Source: Roseateles noduli | GTDB lineage: Bacteria > Pseudomonadota > Gammaproteobacteria > Burkholderiales > Burkholderiaceae_C | DNA length: 64,000 nt | NCBI GenBank assembly: GCA_002205125.1 | Contig: NIOE01000004.1 | Coordinates: forward strand, 1 to 64,000 | Direction: 5' to 3' | In this document: positions 52,060-62,033 of the stretch, piece after piece | How positions within the stretch are numbered: position 1 is the first letter of the stretch | How the letters are laid out: the number at the start of each line of letters is the position of its first letter | Notes under the pieces: generated by a model | Told to the model about the DNA's origin: nothing | Databases searched by the model: none | Seen by the model: the letters and a program-made list of their open reading frames with translations, nothing else | Translations under genes and position numbers: made by a program

Positions 52060-54378
52060 ATGACCGACAAGAACGACGACCTCGACCTGAGCCCGGCCGA
52101 GGCCGCCCTGCGCGAGGCGGCGCGGGACTACCACCGCTTCCCGACGCGCGGCAAGATCGCCGTCACGCCGACCAAGCCGCTCGCCAACCAGCGCGACCTG
52201 TCGCTGGCCTACTCGCCGGGCGTCGCCTATCCCTGCCTGGACATCGAGCGCGACCCGTCGCTGGCCGCCGACTTCACCTCGCGCGGCAACCTGGTCGGCG
52301 TCATCACCAACGGCACCGCCGTGCTGGGCCTGGGCGACATCGGCCCGCTGGCCGCCAAGCCGGTCATGGAAGGCAAGGGCTGCCTGTTCAAGAAATTCGC
52401 CGGCATCGACGTCTTCGACATCGAGCTGGCCGAGCGCGATCCCGACAAGCTCGTCGAGATCATCGCCGCGATGGAGCCCACGCTGGGCGGCGTCAACCTC
52501 GAGGACATCAAGGCGCCCGAGTGCTTCTACATCGAGAAGCAGCTCAGCGCGCGCATGAACATCCCCGTCTTCCACGACGACCAGCACGGCACCGCGATCA
52601 TCTCCAGCGCCGCGCTGCTGAACGGCCTGGAACTCGTCGGCAAGGACATCGGCACGGTGAAGGTGGCGGTGTCGGGCGCCGGCGCCGCGGCCATCGCCTG
52701 CCTGGACGTGATGGTCGGCCTGGGCGTGAAGCGCGAGAACGTCTTCGCCGTCGACTCCAAGGGCGTGATCCAGAGCGAGCGCGCCGACGCCGGCAAGCTC
52801 GACGAGTCCAAGCGCCGCTACTGCCAGATCACCTCGGCGCGCACGCTGGCCGACGTCGTCAAGGACGCGGACGTGTTCCTGGGCTGCTCGGCCGCCGGCG
52901 TGCTGACCGCCGAGATGGTCAAGACCATGGCGCGCCAGCCCATCATCCTGGCGCTGGCCAATCCGGAGCCGGAGATCCGTCCCGAGCTCGCGAAGGAAGC
53001 GCGTCCCGACTGCATCGTGGCGACGGGGCGTTCGGACTATCCGAACCAGGTCAACAACGTCCTGTGCTTCCCCTACATCTTCCGCGGCGCGCTGGACTGC
53101 GGCGCGACCAAGATCACCGAGGCGATGAAGCTGGCCTGCGTGCGCGAGATCGCCGAACTGGCCAAGGCCGAGACGCCGCCGGAAGTCGCCGCCGCCTACG
53201 CGGGGCAAGACCTGGCCTTCGGTCCCGACTACATCATCCCCAAGCCCTTCGACAGCCGCCTGATCCTGCGCATCGCGCCGGCCGTGGCCAAGGCCGCCGA
53301 GGAGTCCGGCGTCGCCACGCGTCCCATCCAGGACATGGCTGCCTACCGCGAGCAGCTGTCGCGCTTCGTCTACCAGACCGGCATGTTCATGCGCCCGGTC
53401 TTCGCCGAGGCGAAGGCCCACCCCGCCCGCGTCATCTACGCCGAGGGCGAGGATGAGCGCGTGCTGCGCGCCGTGCAGGTCGCGCTCGACGAAGGTCTCG
53501 CCAAGCCGACGCTGATCGGCCGCCCCGAGGTCATCGCGATGCGCCTGAAGCGCGCCGGCCTGCGCATCAAGCTGGGCGAGGACGCCGCCGTCATCGACCC
53601 CGAGAACGACCACCGCTTCCGCCAGTACTGGGAGGCCTATCACCAGGTCATGGGCCGCAACGGCTTCACGCCGGAGATGTCCAAGTCCGCGGTGCGCCGC
53701 TCCAACACGACGATCGGCGCGCTCGCGATCCAGCTCGGCGACGCCGACGCGATGATCTGCGGCACGGTCGGCCGTTTCGACTCGCACCTGGAGCACATCC
53801 AGAACCTGATCGGCCTGAAGCCGGAGGTCTCCAACTTCGCGACGATGAACGCGCTGATGCTGGAGCAGCGCACGCTCTTCATCGCCGACACCTTCGTCAA
53901 CGAGGACCCGACGGCCGAGCAGCTCGCCGACATCGCCTGGCAGGCGGCCGAGGAGCTGCAGCGCTTCGGCCTGCCGCCCAAGGTGGCCTTCCTGTCGCAC
54001 TCGATGTTCGGCAGCAGCAAGCGCGCGTCGGCGGTCAAGATGCGTCGTGCGCGTGACCTGTTCGCCGCGGCCTACCCGACCATCGAATGCGACGGCGAGA
54101 TGCATGGCGACGCGGCATTGTCGGAAGACGTCCGCAACAACTTCCTGCCGGAGTCGACCTTGTCCGGTTCGGCCAACCTGCTGGTGCTGCCGACGCTGGA
54201 CGCCGCGAACATCCTGTTCAACGTGCTGAAGGTCGTCGGCGGTCAGGGCGTGACGGTGGGTCCGATCCTGCTGGGGGCCAAGCGCCCGGTGCACATCCTG
54301 ACCCCGTCGGCGACGGTGCGCCGGATCGTCAACATGACCGCGCTGGCGGTCGCGGACGTCAAGGCCGCGAAGGCCTGA
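52060..54378 (+). CDS. maeB: NADP-dependent malic enzyme with PTA-like domain
   Basis: 772 residues. The malic-enzyme N-domain (about 20-155) has [40 protein letters not shown] and [10 protein letters not shown]. The NAD(P)-binding domain (about 160-390) has [17 protein letters not shown] and [10 protein letters not shown]. The C-terminal phosphotransacetylase-like domain (about 430-765) has [16 protein letters not shown], with [12 protein letters not shown] near its middle. It converts malate to pyruvate with NADPH; the PTA part is usually regulatory. GGAGATTTGC precedes the ATG. Its last 20 nt overlap the convergent PEP-CTERM gene. Confidence 0.95.
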   Translation: MTDKNDDLDLSPAEAALREAARDYHRFPTRGKIAVTPTKPLANQRDLSLAYSPGVAYPCLDIERDPSLAADFTSRGNLVGVITNGTAVLGLGDIGPLAAKPVMEGKGCLFKKFAGIDVFDIELAERDPDKLVEIIAAMEPTLGGVNLEDIKAPECFYIEKQLSARMNIPVFHDDQHGTAIISSAALLNGLELVGKDIGTVKVAVSGAGAAAIACLDVMVGLGVKRENVFAVDSKGVIQSERADAGKLDESKRRYCQITSARTLADVVKDADVFLGCSAAGVLTAEMVKTMARQPIILALANPEPEIRPELAKEARPDCIVATGRSDYPNQVNNVLCFPYIFRGALDCGATKITEAMKLACVREIAELAKAETPPEVAAAYAGQDLAFGPDYIIPKPFDSRLILRIAPAVAKAAEESGVATRPIQDMAAYREQLSRFVYQTGMFMRPVFAEAKAHPARVIYAEGEDERVLRAVQVALDEGLAKPTLIGRPEVIAMRLKRAGLRIKLGEDAAVIDPENDHRFRQYWEAYHQVMGRNGFTPEMSKSAVRRSNTTIGALAIQLGDADAMICGTVGRFDSHLEHIQNLIGLKPEVSNFATMNALMLEQRTLFIADTFVNEDPTAEQLADIAWQAAEELQRFGLPPKVAFLSHSMFGSSKRASAVKMRRARDLFAAAYPTIECDGEMHGDAALSEDVRNNFLPESTLSGSANLLVLPTLDAANILFNVLKVVGGQGVTVGPILLGAKRPVHILTPSATVRRIVNMTALAVADVKAAKA

Positions 54379-55423
54379 AGCGACGTCTGGCGATGAGGCC
54401 GGCAACGCCGGCCAGCATCAGCGCCCAGCCGCCGGGCTCGGGCACCGCGGCGGCCAGCAGACCCTCCGGCCCGTACGCGGTGCCGGAGGCCGAGGCCACG
54501 TTGAAACTCGTGATCGTCTGGCCGGCCGCCGTCGTGTAGATGCCCTTGAGCAGCGCGGTGCCGAGGAAGTCGGACGCCAGGCTCGCGTTGATGCAGCACG
54601 GCGAGAGCTGCGTGCGGAACGCCACTTCGACATCGATGGGCACGCCCCACTGGAACTCGAAGTTGCCGGTGCTCGTCACCAGGCCGCTGCCCGAGAACGC
54701 GCCCGGCGACGTCGTGAAGCTGCCCGGCGCCCACGTACCGCCGTCGCGCAGGTACGGCTCGTTGTCGTTCACGATCGTCGCCATGAACGAGTCCCACGGC
54801 CCCCCCTTGCTGCCGTTGAAGCGCATGCCCAGCAGCAGGTCGACCTGCTGCGTGGACGGCGCATGCGGACTGCTGCTCATCGAACCCTCGACCAGGAAGC
54901 CCAGATTCAGGGTGCCGGCCGTGCCGGTCGCGATGCCGGGTGCGGTGAAGGTCCACGTGTCCTGGAACCGCGCGAAGGACGCGGCCTGGTGATAGATCGA
55001 GGACGAGGTCGTCCCGTTCATGGTCCCGCTCGCGGAGACACCCAGCTTGCCGTAGGTCGCGTTCGCATCGGCATGGCCGGTGAAGCTGCCGCCGCCGCCC
55101 ACCGGCGCGGTGACGCTCTGCGCGGCCGTCAAGGTGCCGCCCGCCGCGACCTGGTTGTCGATGCCGCCGGACAGGTGGCAGGCGGCGAAGCCTTCGGTCG
55201 GCAAGGCGATGCCCGCGAACCAGCCGTCGCCGATCGTCGGCCCGCTCGTGGCGCAGGCGAAGGGGCTGCCTGAACCCTGCGCCTGGCCGCCCACCACGCC
55301 GGCGTAGGCCTGCACTTCGGCGGAGGCTGTCGTCGCAGCGCCCAGGCCGATCAACGCGGCCAGCAAGGCCGCCGTGACACCTGCGGCCCGCGCACGGCGC
55401 GGGTGTCGGAATCGAGTCGCCAT
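54359..55423 (-). CDS. PEP-CTERM sorting-domain protein
   Basis: 354-residue exported protein. A signal peptide (AAGVTAALLAALIGLGAATTASA) is followed by a Gly/Ser/Thr-rich beta-type body with scattered Cys (FACATSG; ACHLSGG; SPCCINAS). At the C-terminus VPEPGGWALMLAGVAGLIARRR is a textbook PEP-CTERM tripartite signal (PEP, helix, Arg cluster) for exosortase-dependent sorting. Start 55423 (MATRFRH) has GGAG seven nt upstream. Its 3' end overlaps maeB by 20 nt. No exosortase or glycan cluster is in the window. Confidence 0.9.
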   Translation of the reverse strand: MATRFRHPRRARAAGVTAALLAALIGLGAATTASAEVQAYAGVVGGQAQGSGSPFACATSGPTIGDGWFAGIALPTEGFAACHLSGGIDNQVAAGGTLTAAQSVTAPVGGGGSFTGHADANATYGKLGVSASGTMNGTTSSSIYHQAASFARFQDTWTFTAPGIATGTAGTLNLGFLVEGSMSSSPHAPSTQQVDLLLGMRFNGSKGGPWDSFMATIVNDNEPYLRDGGTWAPGSFTTSPGAFSGSGLVTSTGNFEFQWGVPIDVEVAFRTQLSPCCINASLASDFLGTALLKGIYTTAAGQTITSFNVASASGTAYGPEGLLAAAVPEPGGWALMLAGVAGLIARRRFRPSRP

Positions 55424-55621
55424 CGTGATGCTCCAGCTGTGGGAAGACCGGCGCATGGTGGGCTCGACCCTCGCGGTCTCGTACCCCTAGAAGCCGCGTG
55501 TTGGCATCAGAAGCCTTGAATCAGCGACAGGACGGGTGCGTGCGCCATTCGCGCGCGCGCACACGATGTCATGCAGCGTTGGAAACTCAGCGGTAACCTG
55601 TCGAAACTGGCTTCGTCGAGG

Positions 55622-55650
55622 TTGGACGGCCCATAATCGACCGCTGTAAC
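55622..55650 (+). promoter_or_regulatory. Candidate pyk promoter
   Basis: TTGGAC (55622-55627) and TGTAAC (55645-55650), spacing 17 nt, lie 23 nt before the pyk ATG. An alternative -10 CATAAT at 55632-55637 lacks a matching -35. Confidence 0.45.
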
Positions 55651-55673
55651 TAAATTTCAGACAGAGACAAGAC

Positions 55674-57104
55674 ATGTCCCGTGCCACCAAGATCGTCGCC
55701 ACTCTCGGTCCCGCCTCCTCGTCTCCCGAGGTGCTGGAGAAAATGATCCAGGCCGGCGTCGACGTGGTGCGGCTGAACTTCTCGCACGGCAAGGCGCAGG
55801 ATCACATCGACCGGGCCCGCATGGTCCGTGAGGTCGCTGCCCGCGCGGGCCGGCAGGTCGCGATCATGGCCGACCTGCAGGGGCCGAAGATCCGTGTCGG
55901 CAAGTTCGAGAACGGCAAGATCGAGCTGATCAACGGCACGCCGTTCGTGCTGGACGCCGACCGCACCGAGCCGGGCAACGAGATGGTCGTGGGCCTGGAC
56001 TACAAGGAACTGCCGCGCGACGTGAAGCCCGGCGACACGCTGCTGCTGAACGACGGCCTGCTGGTGCTGACGGTCGAGGCGGTGCGCGGCTCGCAGGTGC
56101 ACACCATCGTCAAGCAGGGCGGCGAGCTGTCCAACAACAAGGGCATCAACAAGCAGGGCGGCGGTCTGACCGCGCCCGCACTGACCGGCAAGGACATGGA
56201 GGACATCAAGACCGCGATGTCCTTCCAGTGCGAATACCTGGCGGTGAGCTTCCCCAAGAACGCCACCGACATGGAGATGGCGCGCCAGCTGGCCAACGTC
56301 GCCGGCGAGCCGTACCGCCACAAGCCGGGGATGATCGCCAAGATCGAGCGGTATGAGGCGATCCCGCACCTGGAGGCGATCTTGAAGGCCTCCGACGGCA
56401 TCATGGTCGCCCGCGGCGACCTGGCCGTGGAAGTCGGCAACGCCGCCGTGCCCGCGCTGCAGAAGCGCATGATCAAGATGGCGCTGGAGCTCGACAAGGT
56501 CTGCATCACCGCCACGCAGATGATGGAGTCGATGATCGTGAACCCGGTGCCCACGCGCGCCGAGGTCTCCGACGTCGCCAACGCCGTGCTCGACGGCACC
56601 GACGCCGTCATGCTGAGCGCCGAGACCGCCGCCGGCCGCTTCCCGATCGAGACCATCCAGCAGATGGCCGCGATCGCGCTCGAAGCCGAGAACGCCGAGT
56701 TCGTGACCCTGGACACCGACTTCGCCAACCGCCAGTTCGGCCGCATCGACCAGTCGATCGCGATGGGCGCGCTGTTCACCGCGCACCACCTGGGCTGCAA
56801 GGCGATCGTGGCGCTGACGGAGTCCGGCTCCACCGCGCTGTGGATGAGCCGCCACCGCATCCACGTGCCGATCTTCGCGCTGACCTCGCAGGTGCTGACG
56901 CAGCGCAAGCTGGCGCTGTACCGCAACGTCACGCCGCTGCTGATGCCCAACTTCAACGACCGCGATGAAGCGCTGAAGGCCGCCGAGGACCTGCTGATCG
57001 AGCGCGGCGTGCTGATGCCGGGCGACACCTACGCGATCACCTGCGGCGAGCCGATGGGCTACCCGGGCGGCACCAACATGCTGAAGGTCTGCCGCGTCGG
57101 CTGA
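55674..57104 (+). CDS. pyk: Pyruvate kinase
   Basis: 476-residue enzyme forming pyruvate and ATP from phosphoenolpyruvate. Motifs: TKIVATLGPASSSPEVLEKM and VVRLNFSHGKAQDH (substrate and K+ site), MADLQGPKIRVG, the signature MIAKIERYEAIPHL with the catalytic Lys, then GIMVARGDLAVEVG and CITATQMMESM. It follows the pgk neighbourhood and precedes fba and purC in the same orientation. Confidence 0.97.
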   Translation: MSRATKIVATLGPASSSPEVLEKMIQAGVDVVRLNFSHGKAQDHIDRARMVREVAARAGRQVAIMADLQGPKIRVGKFENGKIELINGTPFVLDADRTEPGNEMVVGLDYKELPRDVKPGDTLLLNDGLLVLTVEAVRGSQVHTIVKQGGELSNNKGINKQGGGLTAPALTGKDMEDIKTAMSFQCEYLAVSFPKNATDMEMARQLANVAGEPYRHKPGMIAKIERYEAIPHLEAILKASDGIMVARGDLAVEVGNAAVPALQKRMIKMALELDKVCITATQMMESMIVNPVPTRAEVSDVANAVLDGTDAVMLSAETAAGRFPIETIQQMAAIALEAENAEFVTLDTDFANRQFGRIDQSIAMGALFTAHHLGCKAIVALTESGSTALWMSRHRIHVPIFALTSQVLTQRKLALYRNVTPLLMPNFNDRDEALKAAEDLLIERGVLMPGDTYAITCGEPMGYPGGTNMLKVCRVG

Positions 57105-57144
57105 CGCCACGGCTGACGGATCGGCAGACCCCCGGAGCGTTCCC

Positions 57145-57945
57145 GTGACCCCGCTGCGCCGCCGCGATCTGCTGGTCGGCGGCGCGGGCGCGGCGGTGCT
57201 GGCGACCCTGCGCGCGCAGGGCGGGACCGGAGGCGTCGGAGGGACTGGCGCCGCAGGCGCGGATTCCGCGCCCTGGTCCATCGTCGACGACAAGTCGCCG
57301 GTCCGGCTCGCGATCAGCGAGCAGACCCACAAACCCTTCGTCCTGCCGCTGCTCAAGCAGATCGGCGAGGCCGCCGGCCTGCAGTGGGAGCTGCTGTTCC
57401 TGCCCTGGCCGCGCGCGCTGCTGGGCGCGCAGCTCGGCGAGCACCTGGTCTTCGGGCTGTCGCGCAGCCCGTCGCGGGACAAGCTCTTCGCCTACAGCCA
57501 GCCCGCGTTCACGAGCCGCGGCTGGCTGGTCGTGCCCAAGGCGAAGCCGATCCGGTTCGATCGGCTGGAAGACCTGCGCGGACGTTCGCTCTGCGTGGCG
57601 CGCGGGTCGACCTACGGCCCTGCGTTCGAGGAAGCGCGGCATCAGCAGCTGTTCCGCGTGGAGAGCGGCGGCACCGATCTCGCGGGTCGGGCGCGCATGC
57701 TGGCGGCGGGACGTTGCGACGTGCTCGTCGCCACCCACCGGGGCAGCGCCGCCGCGTTGGAGCGGCGCCTTCGCGGGCTTCGCAACGGGTCGCAGCTGCA
57801 GGTGCTGCCCAAGCCGGTGGTGGAGGAGGGCATCCTCTTCGCCGCCGCCAAGGGCAGCGATCCGGCGACGCTGCTGCCGCGGCTGGACGAGGCGATCGCC
57901 CGAAGCCGCGCCGCGATCCAGGCGCTGGTCGACAGCAACCTCTGA
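57145..57945 (+). CDS. Periplasmic solute-binding-like protein
   Basis: 266 residues resembling family-3 extracellular binding proteins. An N-terminal MTPLRRRDLLVGGAGAAVLATL looks like a signal peptide with a twin-Arg-like RRRDLL. A Gly-rich spacer is followed by VRLAISEQTHKPFVLPLLKQIGEAAGLQWELLFLPWPRAL and RGRSLCVARGSTYGPAFEEA, typical of amino-acid-binding folds. No ABC permease is adjacent, so it may be a sensor or enzyme-like relative. The start is GTG 57145 after GGAG, 40 nt behind pyk. Confidence 0.72.
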   Translation: MTPLRRRDLLVGGAGAAVLATLRAQGGTGGVGGTGAAGADSAPWSIVDDKSPVRLAISEQTHKPFVLPLLKQIGEAAGLQWELLFLPWPRALLGAQLGEHLVFGLSRSPSRDKLFAYSQPAFTSRGWLVVPKAKPIRFDRLEDLRGRSLCVARGSTYGPAFEEARHQQLFRVESGGTDLAGRARMLAAGRCDVLVATHRGSAAALERRLRGLRNGSQLQVLPKPVVEEGILFAAAKGSDPATLLPRLDEAIARSRAAIQALVDSNL

Positions 57946-57991
57946 GTTTCCGGGCGCCGTGCGGCGGCGGCTCGCCGCGAGTGCTCCGACC

Positions 57992-59011
57992 TCAGCCGTT
58001 GCGCGCGGCCTGCACCAACGCGGCGATGCGCGGCGTCATGTTCAGGGGCACGAGTTCCACTTCCTGGTGCGCCCGCGCGAAGACGCGGAACAGCTCATCC
58101 GCGAAGGCGTGGCCGACGTCGGTGACGCCGTCGAAGTCCACCTCCGCCCGCTTGAACTGCGGCAGCCGGGCCGCGACGCGACGCGCCTGCGCGCGCGAGT
58201 CCAGCATCTGCCCCGCGACGACCACCAGGTTGAGCATCACCCGTGTCTGATCGAAGGCGATGCCGGTGCCGTCGACGCTCCATTGCTCCAGCACCTGCTC
58301 CAGCGTGCGCTTGCTCTCCAGCGACATCGCCATGTAGATCGAGCTGCCCTGGCGCGGCAGGCCCTTGCCGTCCTTCCACGCGTTGCCTTCCCAGGCGCGA
58401 CGCTGGAACGCCTTCCCGTTGGCGTGGATGTCGAAGACGTCCGCCAGCTGCGAGCTGAAGAACAGCCCGCGGCCGGTGTGCGCCTGCGGCTGCGTCGTCA
58501 GCCGGCCCTTGCTGAGCTCCAGCATCGCGTGGCGCGCGTCGGTCAGCTCGTAGGTGTCGCGGATCTTGTCGAACACGCCGCAGCCGTCGTCCGACACCAG
58601 CAGTTGCGCGTGCGTCGGCGTCTGCCGCAGCGACACGGTGACGCTGGTGCCGCCGCTGTGGTCGATGGCGTTGTTCACCAGCTCGGTGAAGCCGTGCTGG
58701 ATCATGCGCGCGACGTGGCGCGGCAGCGAGAAATGGGGCGCGTAGTCGCGCTGCCAGACCACGTCCTCCATCAGCCCGTGCAGCGTGTAGCTGCGCGCCA
58801 CCTGGCGCAGCGCGCCCGGTCCGAAGACCGGCCGGCGCGCGGTGCCGGAACGCGTCAGCCACTGCGCGTCGACCAGCCGGCGCAGGGCGTTCAGCGTGGC
58901 GCGGTGGCTGGCGCCGGTGCGTTCCTCGACGAAGGCGGGCAGGTCCAGCGAATGCTCGTTGGCGGCGGCGGTGATCCAGAGCGAGAGCTGATCGATCGCG
59001 AGACGGGTCAT
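57992..59011 (-). CDS. Winged-helix / HATPase / STAS-like (DUF4325-type) protein
   Basis: 339 residues in three parts. An N-terminal winged-helix-like region (about 5-65, [30 protein letters not shown]) comes first. A GHKL ATPase domain (about 95-230) has N-box [10 protein letters not shown] (110-119), G1 DDGCGVF (141-147) and G2 [10 protein letters not shown] (178-187). The C-terminal STAS-like segment (about 250-325) contains [23 protein letters not shown], as in DUF4325. No His-kinase phosphoacceptor is seen, so it resembles an anti-sigma/STAS or stand-alone ATPase switch rather than a two-component kinase. Start 59011 is the conserved-looking MTRLAIDQL. It is a single gene between two carbon-metabolism genes. 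Confidence 0.8.
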   Translation of the reverse strand: MTRLAIDQLSLWITAAANEHSLDLPAFVEERTGASHRATLNALRRLVDAQWLTRSGTARRPVFGPGALRQVARSYTLHGLMEDVVWQRDYAPHFSLPRHVARMIQHGFTELVNNAIDHSGGTSVTVSLRQTPTHAQLLVSDDGCGVFDKIRDTYELTDARHAMLELSKGRLTTQPQAHTGRGLFFSSQLADVFDIHANGKAFQRRAWEGNAWKDGKGLPRQGSSIYMAMSLESKRTLEQVLEQWSVDGTGIAFDQTRVMLNLVVVAGQMLDSRAQARRVAARLPQFKRAEVDFDGVTDVGHAFADELFRVFARAHQEVELVPLNMTPRIAALVQAARNG

Positions 59012-59411
59012 GAAAATCCTGGAAGCGGCGGTCGCGCGGGCGATCCTCGCCGTCGGTCGCGGGGCAAGGCACGGCGCTTGCTCCGACGGGCCGGGACGCC
59101 CGGGCGACAGCCTACCGGCCGCTTCCGCCGCCGCGCAAGCGCACAGACCCCTGTCCGGGGGGAGCGCTCTTGCGCGGATGCGGTCTGCGCCCGCCGCGAC
59201 CGCCTGGACACCCCCGGAACAACCTGCTGAAGGGCTCGGAAAGACGAGCTGGTATGGCACCAGTTCGGGGGGAGCCCTCTGTTCGTTACAGAGGCCGTCA
59301 TGGCGGCTGGCTAGAATCCCGATCAGTTACGGCGCGGTTACGGCGAGGTCGACGGCGAAGTCCGGCGCCCGCCCGCGGCCACAGGATTTTTCACTATCTC
59401 GGAGAACTCTC
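59012..59411. other. 400-nt gene-free region between the HATPase gene and fba
   Basis: No credible gene is seen. An inverted repeat CGCAAGCGC/GCGCTCTTGCG spans about 59135-59176 on the HATPase side. CTCTG/CAGAG flanks TTCGTTA near 59277-59293, and a -10-like TAGAAT (59312-59317) lies about 95 nt before fba without a good -35. GGAGAAC before ATG 59412 is the fba ribosome-binding site. Confidence 0.5.
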
Positions 59412-60476
59412 ATGGCACTCGTCTCGATGCGCCAGCTGCTGGACCATGCAGCCGAACAGGGCTACGGCATCCCAGCGTTCAACGTCAACAACCTGGAGCA
59501 GGTGCAGGCCGTGATGGCTGCGGCCGACGAGGTCGGCGCCCCGGTGATCCTGCAGGCCAGCGCCGGCGCCCGCAAGTACGCCGGCGAAGCCTTCATCAAG
59601 CACCTGATCCAGGCGGCGGTCGAGGCCTACCCGCACATCCCGCTGGTGATGCACCAGGACCACGGCACCAGCCCCAAGGTCTGCGAAGGCGCGATCAACC
59701 TGGGCTTCGGCTCGGTGATGATGGACGGCTCGCTGATGGACGACGGCAAGACCCCGTCCAGCTTCGACTACAACGTGGACGTGACCCGCCGCGTCGTGCA
59801 GATGGCGCACAAGGTCGGCGTCACCGTCGAGGGCGAACTGGGCTGCCTGGGCAACCTGGAAACCGGCGACGCGGGCGAGGAAGACGGCATCGGCGCCGAC
59901 GTCAAGCTGGATCACAGCCAGATGCTGACCGATCCGGAAGAGGCCGCGACCTTCGTCAAGGCCACGCAGCTGGACGCGCTGGCCATCGCCATCGGCACCA
60001 GCCACGGCGCCTACAAGTTCTCGCGCAAGCCCACGGGCGACATCCTGGCGATCTCGCGGGTCAAGGAGATCCACAAGCGCATCCCCAACACCCACCTGGT
60101 GATGCACGGCTCGTCGAGCGTGCCGCAGGAACTGCTGGCGATCATCAACCAGTACGGCGGCAAGATGAAGGAGACCTTCGGCGTGCCCGTCGAGGAGATC
60201 CAGGAAGCCATCAAGCACGGCGTGCGCAAGATCAACATCGACACCGACATCCGCCTGGCGATGACCGGCGCGGTGCGCAAGTTCCTCTTCGAGAACCCGG
60301 ACAAGTTCGACGCCCGCGAATGGCTGAAGCCGGCCCGCGAAGCCGCCAAGCTGGTGTGCAAGGCGCGTTACCTGGAATTCGGCTGCGAAGGCCAGGCGCC
60401 GAAGATCAAGGCGCGCAGCCTGGTCGACGTGGCTGCCGCGTATGAACGCGGCGAACTGGCGCAAGTCGTCCAGTAA
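59412..60476 (+). CDS. fba: Fructose-bisphosphate aldolase, class II
   Basis: 354-residue zinc aldolase of glycolysis, gluconeogenesis and the Calvin cycle. Zinc ligands and active-site blocks: [63 protein letters not shown] and [19 protein letters not shown]. Length and motifs match the CbbA-like class IIB form of Burkholderiales. ATG 59412 is preceded by GGAGAACTCTC. A terminator follows at 60507. Confidence 0.97.
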   Translation: MALVSMRQLLDHAAEQGYGIPAFNVNNLEQVQAVMAAADEVGAPVILQASAGARKYAGEAFIKHLIQAAVEAYPHIPLVMHQDHGTSPKVCEGAINLGFGSVMMDGSLMDDGKTPSSFDYNVDVTRRVVQMAHKVGVTVEGELGCLGNLETGDAGEEDGIGADVKLDHSQMLTDPEEAATFVKATQLDALAIAIGTSHGAYKFSRKPTGDILAISRVKEIHKRIPNTHLVMHGSSSVPQELLAIINQYGGKMKETFGVPVEEIQEAIKHGVRKINIDTDIRLAMTGAVRKFLFENPDKFDAREWLKPAREAAKLVCKARYLEFGCEGQAPKIKARSLVDVAAAYERGELAQVVQ

Positions 60477-60506
60477 GCTCCGGACGCGTCAGGACGCCTC
60501 CGAACG

Positions 60507-60529
60507 GACCGGCCTCGCGCCGGTCTTTT
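60507..60529 (+). terminator. Terminator after fba
   Basis: GACCGGC/GCCGGTC (60507-60513 and 60519-60525) with a CTCGC loop, followed by TTTT. It lies 31 nt after the fba stop. Confidence 0.78.
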
Positions 60530-60575
60530 CATTTCTGCCCGCCTCACCTCCGCACTCGTCTTCGGGAATCCGCTC

Positions 60576-61001
60576 ATGGCACATGCGTTCACCTACGGCA
60601 CGCTGATGTGGCCGGACATCATGGCCCGCGTCTGCGGCCGCGACGCCGAGCCGTCCGCGCCGCCGGTCGCGGCGACCCTGGCCGACCACGCGCGCCATCC
60701 GGTGCGCGGTCACGACTATCCCGGGATGATCCCGGCGACCGGCCATCAGGTCGTCGGCCGGCTCTACCTCGACGTGCCCGAGTCCGCGTGGGAACGCCTG
60801 GACCGGTTCGAGGGCGAGGACTACGAGCGCCACGAGGTGCTGGTGACGCTGGCCGACGGCAGCTGGCAGCGGGCCTGGACCTATCTCTTCAAGCCGGAGG
60901 CTGTGCCGACGCTGGACGAGGGCGATTGGGACGAGGCCCGCTTCGAGCGCGAAGGGAAGGCGAGCTTTGTCTCGCGCTATGTCGGCTTCGACGTGATCTG
61001 A
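60576..61001 (+). CDS. GGCT/AIG2-like cyclotransferase
   Basis: 141-residue protein of the gamma-glutamylcyclotransferase-like (AIG2/GGCT) fold. The substrate loop is YGTLM (residues 7-11), and LDRFEGEDYERHEVLV carries the catalytic Glu region. Such enzymes release 5-oxoproline from gamma-glutamyl amines, but the exact substrate is unknown. It lies between the fba terminator and purC as a probable single gene. Confidence 0.85.
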   Translation: MAHAFTYGTLMWPDIMARVCGRDAEPSAPPVAATLADHARHPVRGHDYPGMIPATGHQVVGRLYLDVPESAWERLDRFEGEDYERHEVLVTLADGSWQRAWTYLFKPEAVPTLDEGDWDEARFEREGKASFVSRYVGFDVI

Positions 61002-61128
61002 ACTTCCGATCTGAACGGGAGATCCGGATGTCCGATGTGAAGCGGATCGACGGGTCGCGGGGCGTCGGTGCGGTTTCTTGTGCCGCCTCTAGAATCCCGG
61101 CTTTGCTGTTCCGTCCGACCGCACACCC

Positions 61129-62025
61129 ATGACCGCCGCCCTGCACACCTCGTCGATCACCTCCCTTCCCCTCATCGCACGCGGCAAGGTGCGCGAGAAC
61201 TATGCGGTCGGCGACGACCGCATCCTGATGATCGCGTCGGACCGCATCTCGGCCTTCGACGTCATCATGAGCGAGCCCATCCCGGGCAAGGGCGCGCTGC
61301 TGACGAAGATGGCGCTGTTCTGGTTCGACAAGCTGGACGGCATCGTCCCCAACCACCTGACCGGCGACGATCCGCTGTCGGTGGTGACGGAGGCTGAAAA
61401 GGCCCAGGTCCGCGACCGCGCGATGCTGGTCAAGCGCCTGAAGCCGCTGCCGATCGAGGCGGTGGTGCGCGGTTACCTGGCCGGCAGCGGCTGGTCCGAA
61501 TACAAGGCCAGCGGCAAGGTCTGCGGCGTCGAGCTGCCGGCCGGCCTGCAGAACGCCAGCAAGCTGCCGCAGCCGATCTTCACGCCCGCGACCAAGGCGG
61601 AAATGGGCGACCACGACGAGAACATCGATTTCGAGCGCTGCGCCGAGATCATCGGCCGCGAGATGGCCGAGCGCGTGCGCGACATCGCGATCCAGCTCTA
61701 CCAGCGCGCCGCGGACATCGCGCTGACCAAGGGCATCATCATCGCGGACACCAAGTTCGAGTTCGGCCTGGACGCCGACGGCACGCTGACGCTGATGGAC
61801 GAGGTGCTCACGCCCGATTCCTCGCGCTACTGGCCGGCGGAGAGCTACGCGGTCGGCAGCAACCCGCCGAGCTACGACAAGCAGTTCCTGCGCGACTGGC
61901 TGGAGCAGGCGACGGTGGACGGCCAGCCCTGGGGCAAGGTCGCGCCGCCGCCGGCGCTGCCCGAGGACGTGATCGTCAACACGTCCGCGAAGTACCAGGA
62001 AGCGCTGGACCGGCTGACCCGCTGA
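61129..62025 (+). CDS. purC: SAICAR synthase
   Basis: 298-residue enzyme of purine synthesis joining CAIR and aspartate with ATP. Motifs: [56 protein letters not shown], and the C-terminal [19 protein letters not shown]. Its length is that of the longer, yeast-like type common in Burkholderiales. A TAGAAT (61090-61095) may be its -10. It follows the pgk-pyk-fba series as in many relatives, but purE and purK do not follow here. Confidence 0.97.
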   Translation: MTAALHTSSITSLPLIARGKVRENYAVGDDRILMIASDRISAFDVIMSEPIPGKGALLTKMALFWFDKLDGIVPNHLTGDDPLSVVTEAEKAQVRDRAMLVKRLKPLPIEAVVRGYLAGSGWSEYKASGKVCGVELPAGLQNASKLPQPIFTPATKAEMGDHDENIDFERCAEIIGREMAERVRDIAIQLYQRAADIALTKGIIIADTKFEFGLDADGTLTLMDEVLTPDSSRYWPAESYAVGSNPPSYDKQFLRDWLEQATVDGQPWGKVAPPPALPEDVIVNTSAKYQEALDRLTR

Positions 62026-62033
62026 GGCCCGGC

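Noticed and set aside
57145-57945. Firm Tat-pathway assignment for the binding-protein-like gene
   Set aside because: RRRDLL resembles a twin-Arg motif, but the following region is also a normal Sec signal peptide and no cofactor is evident.
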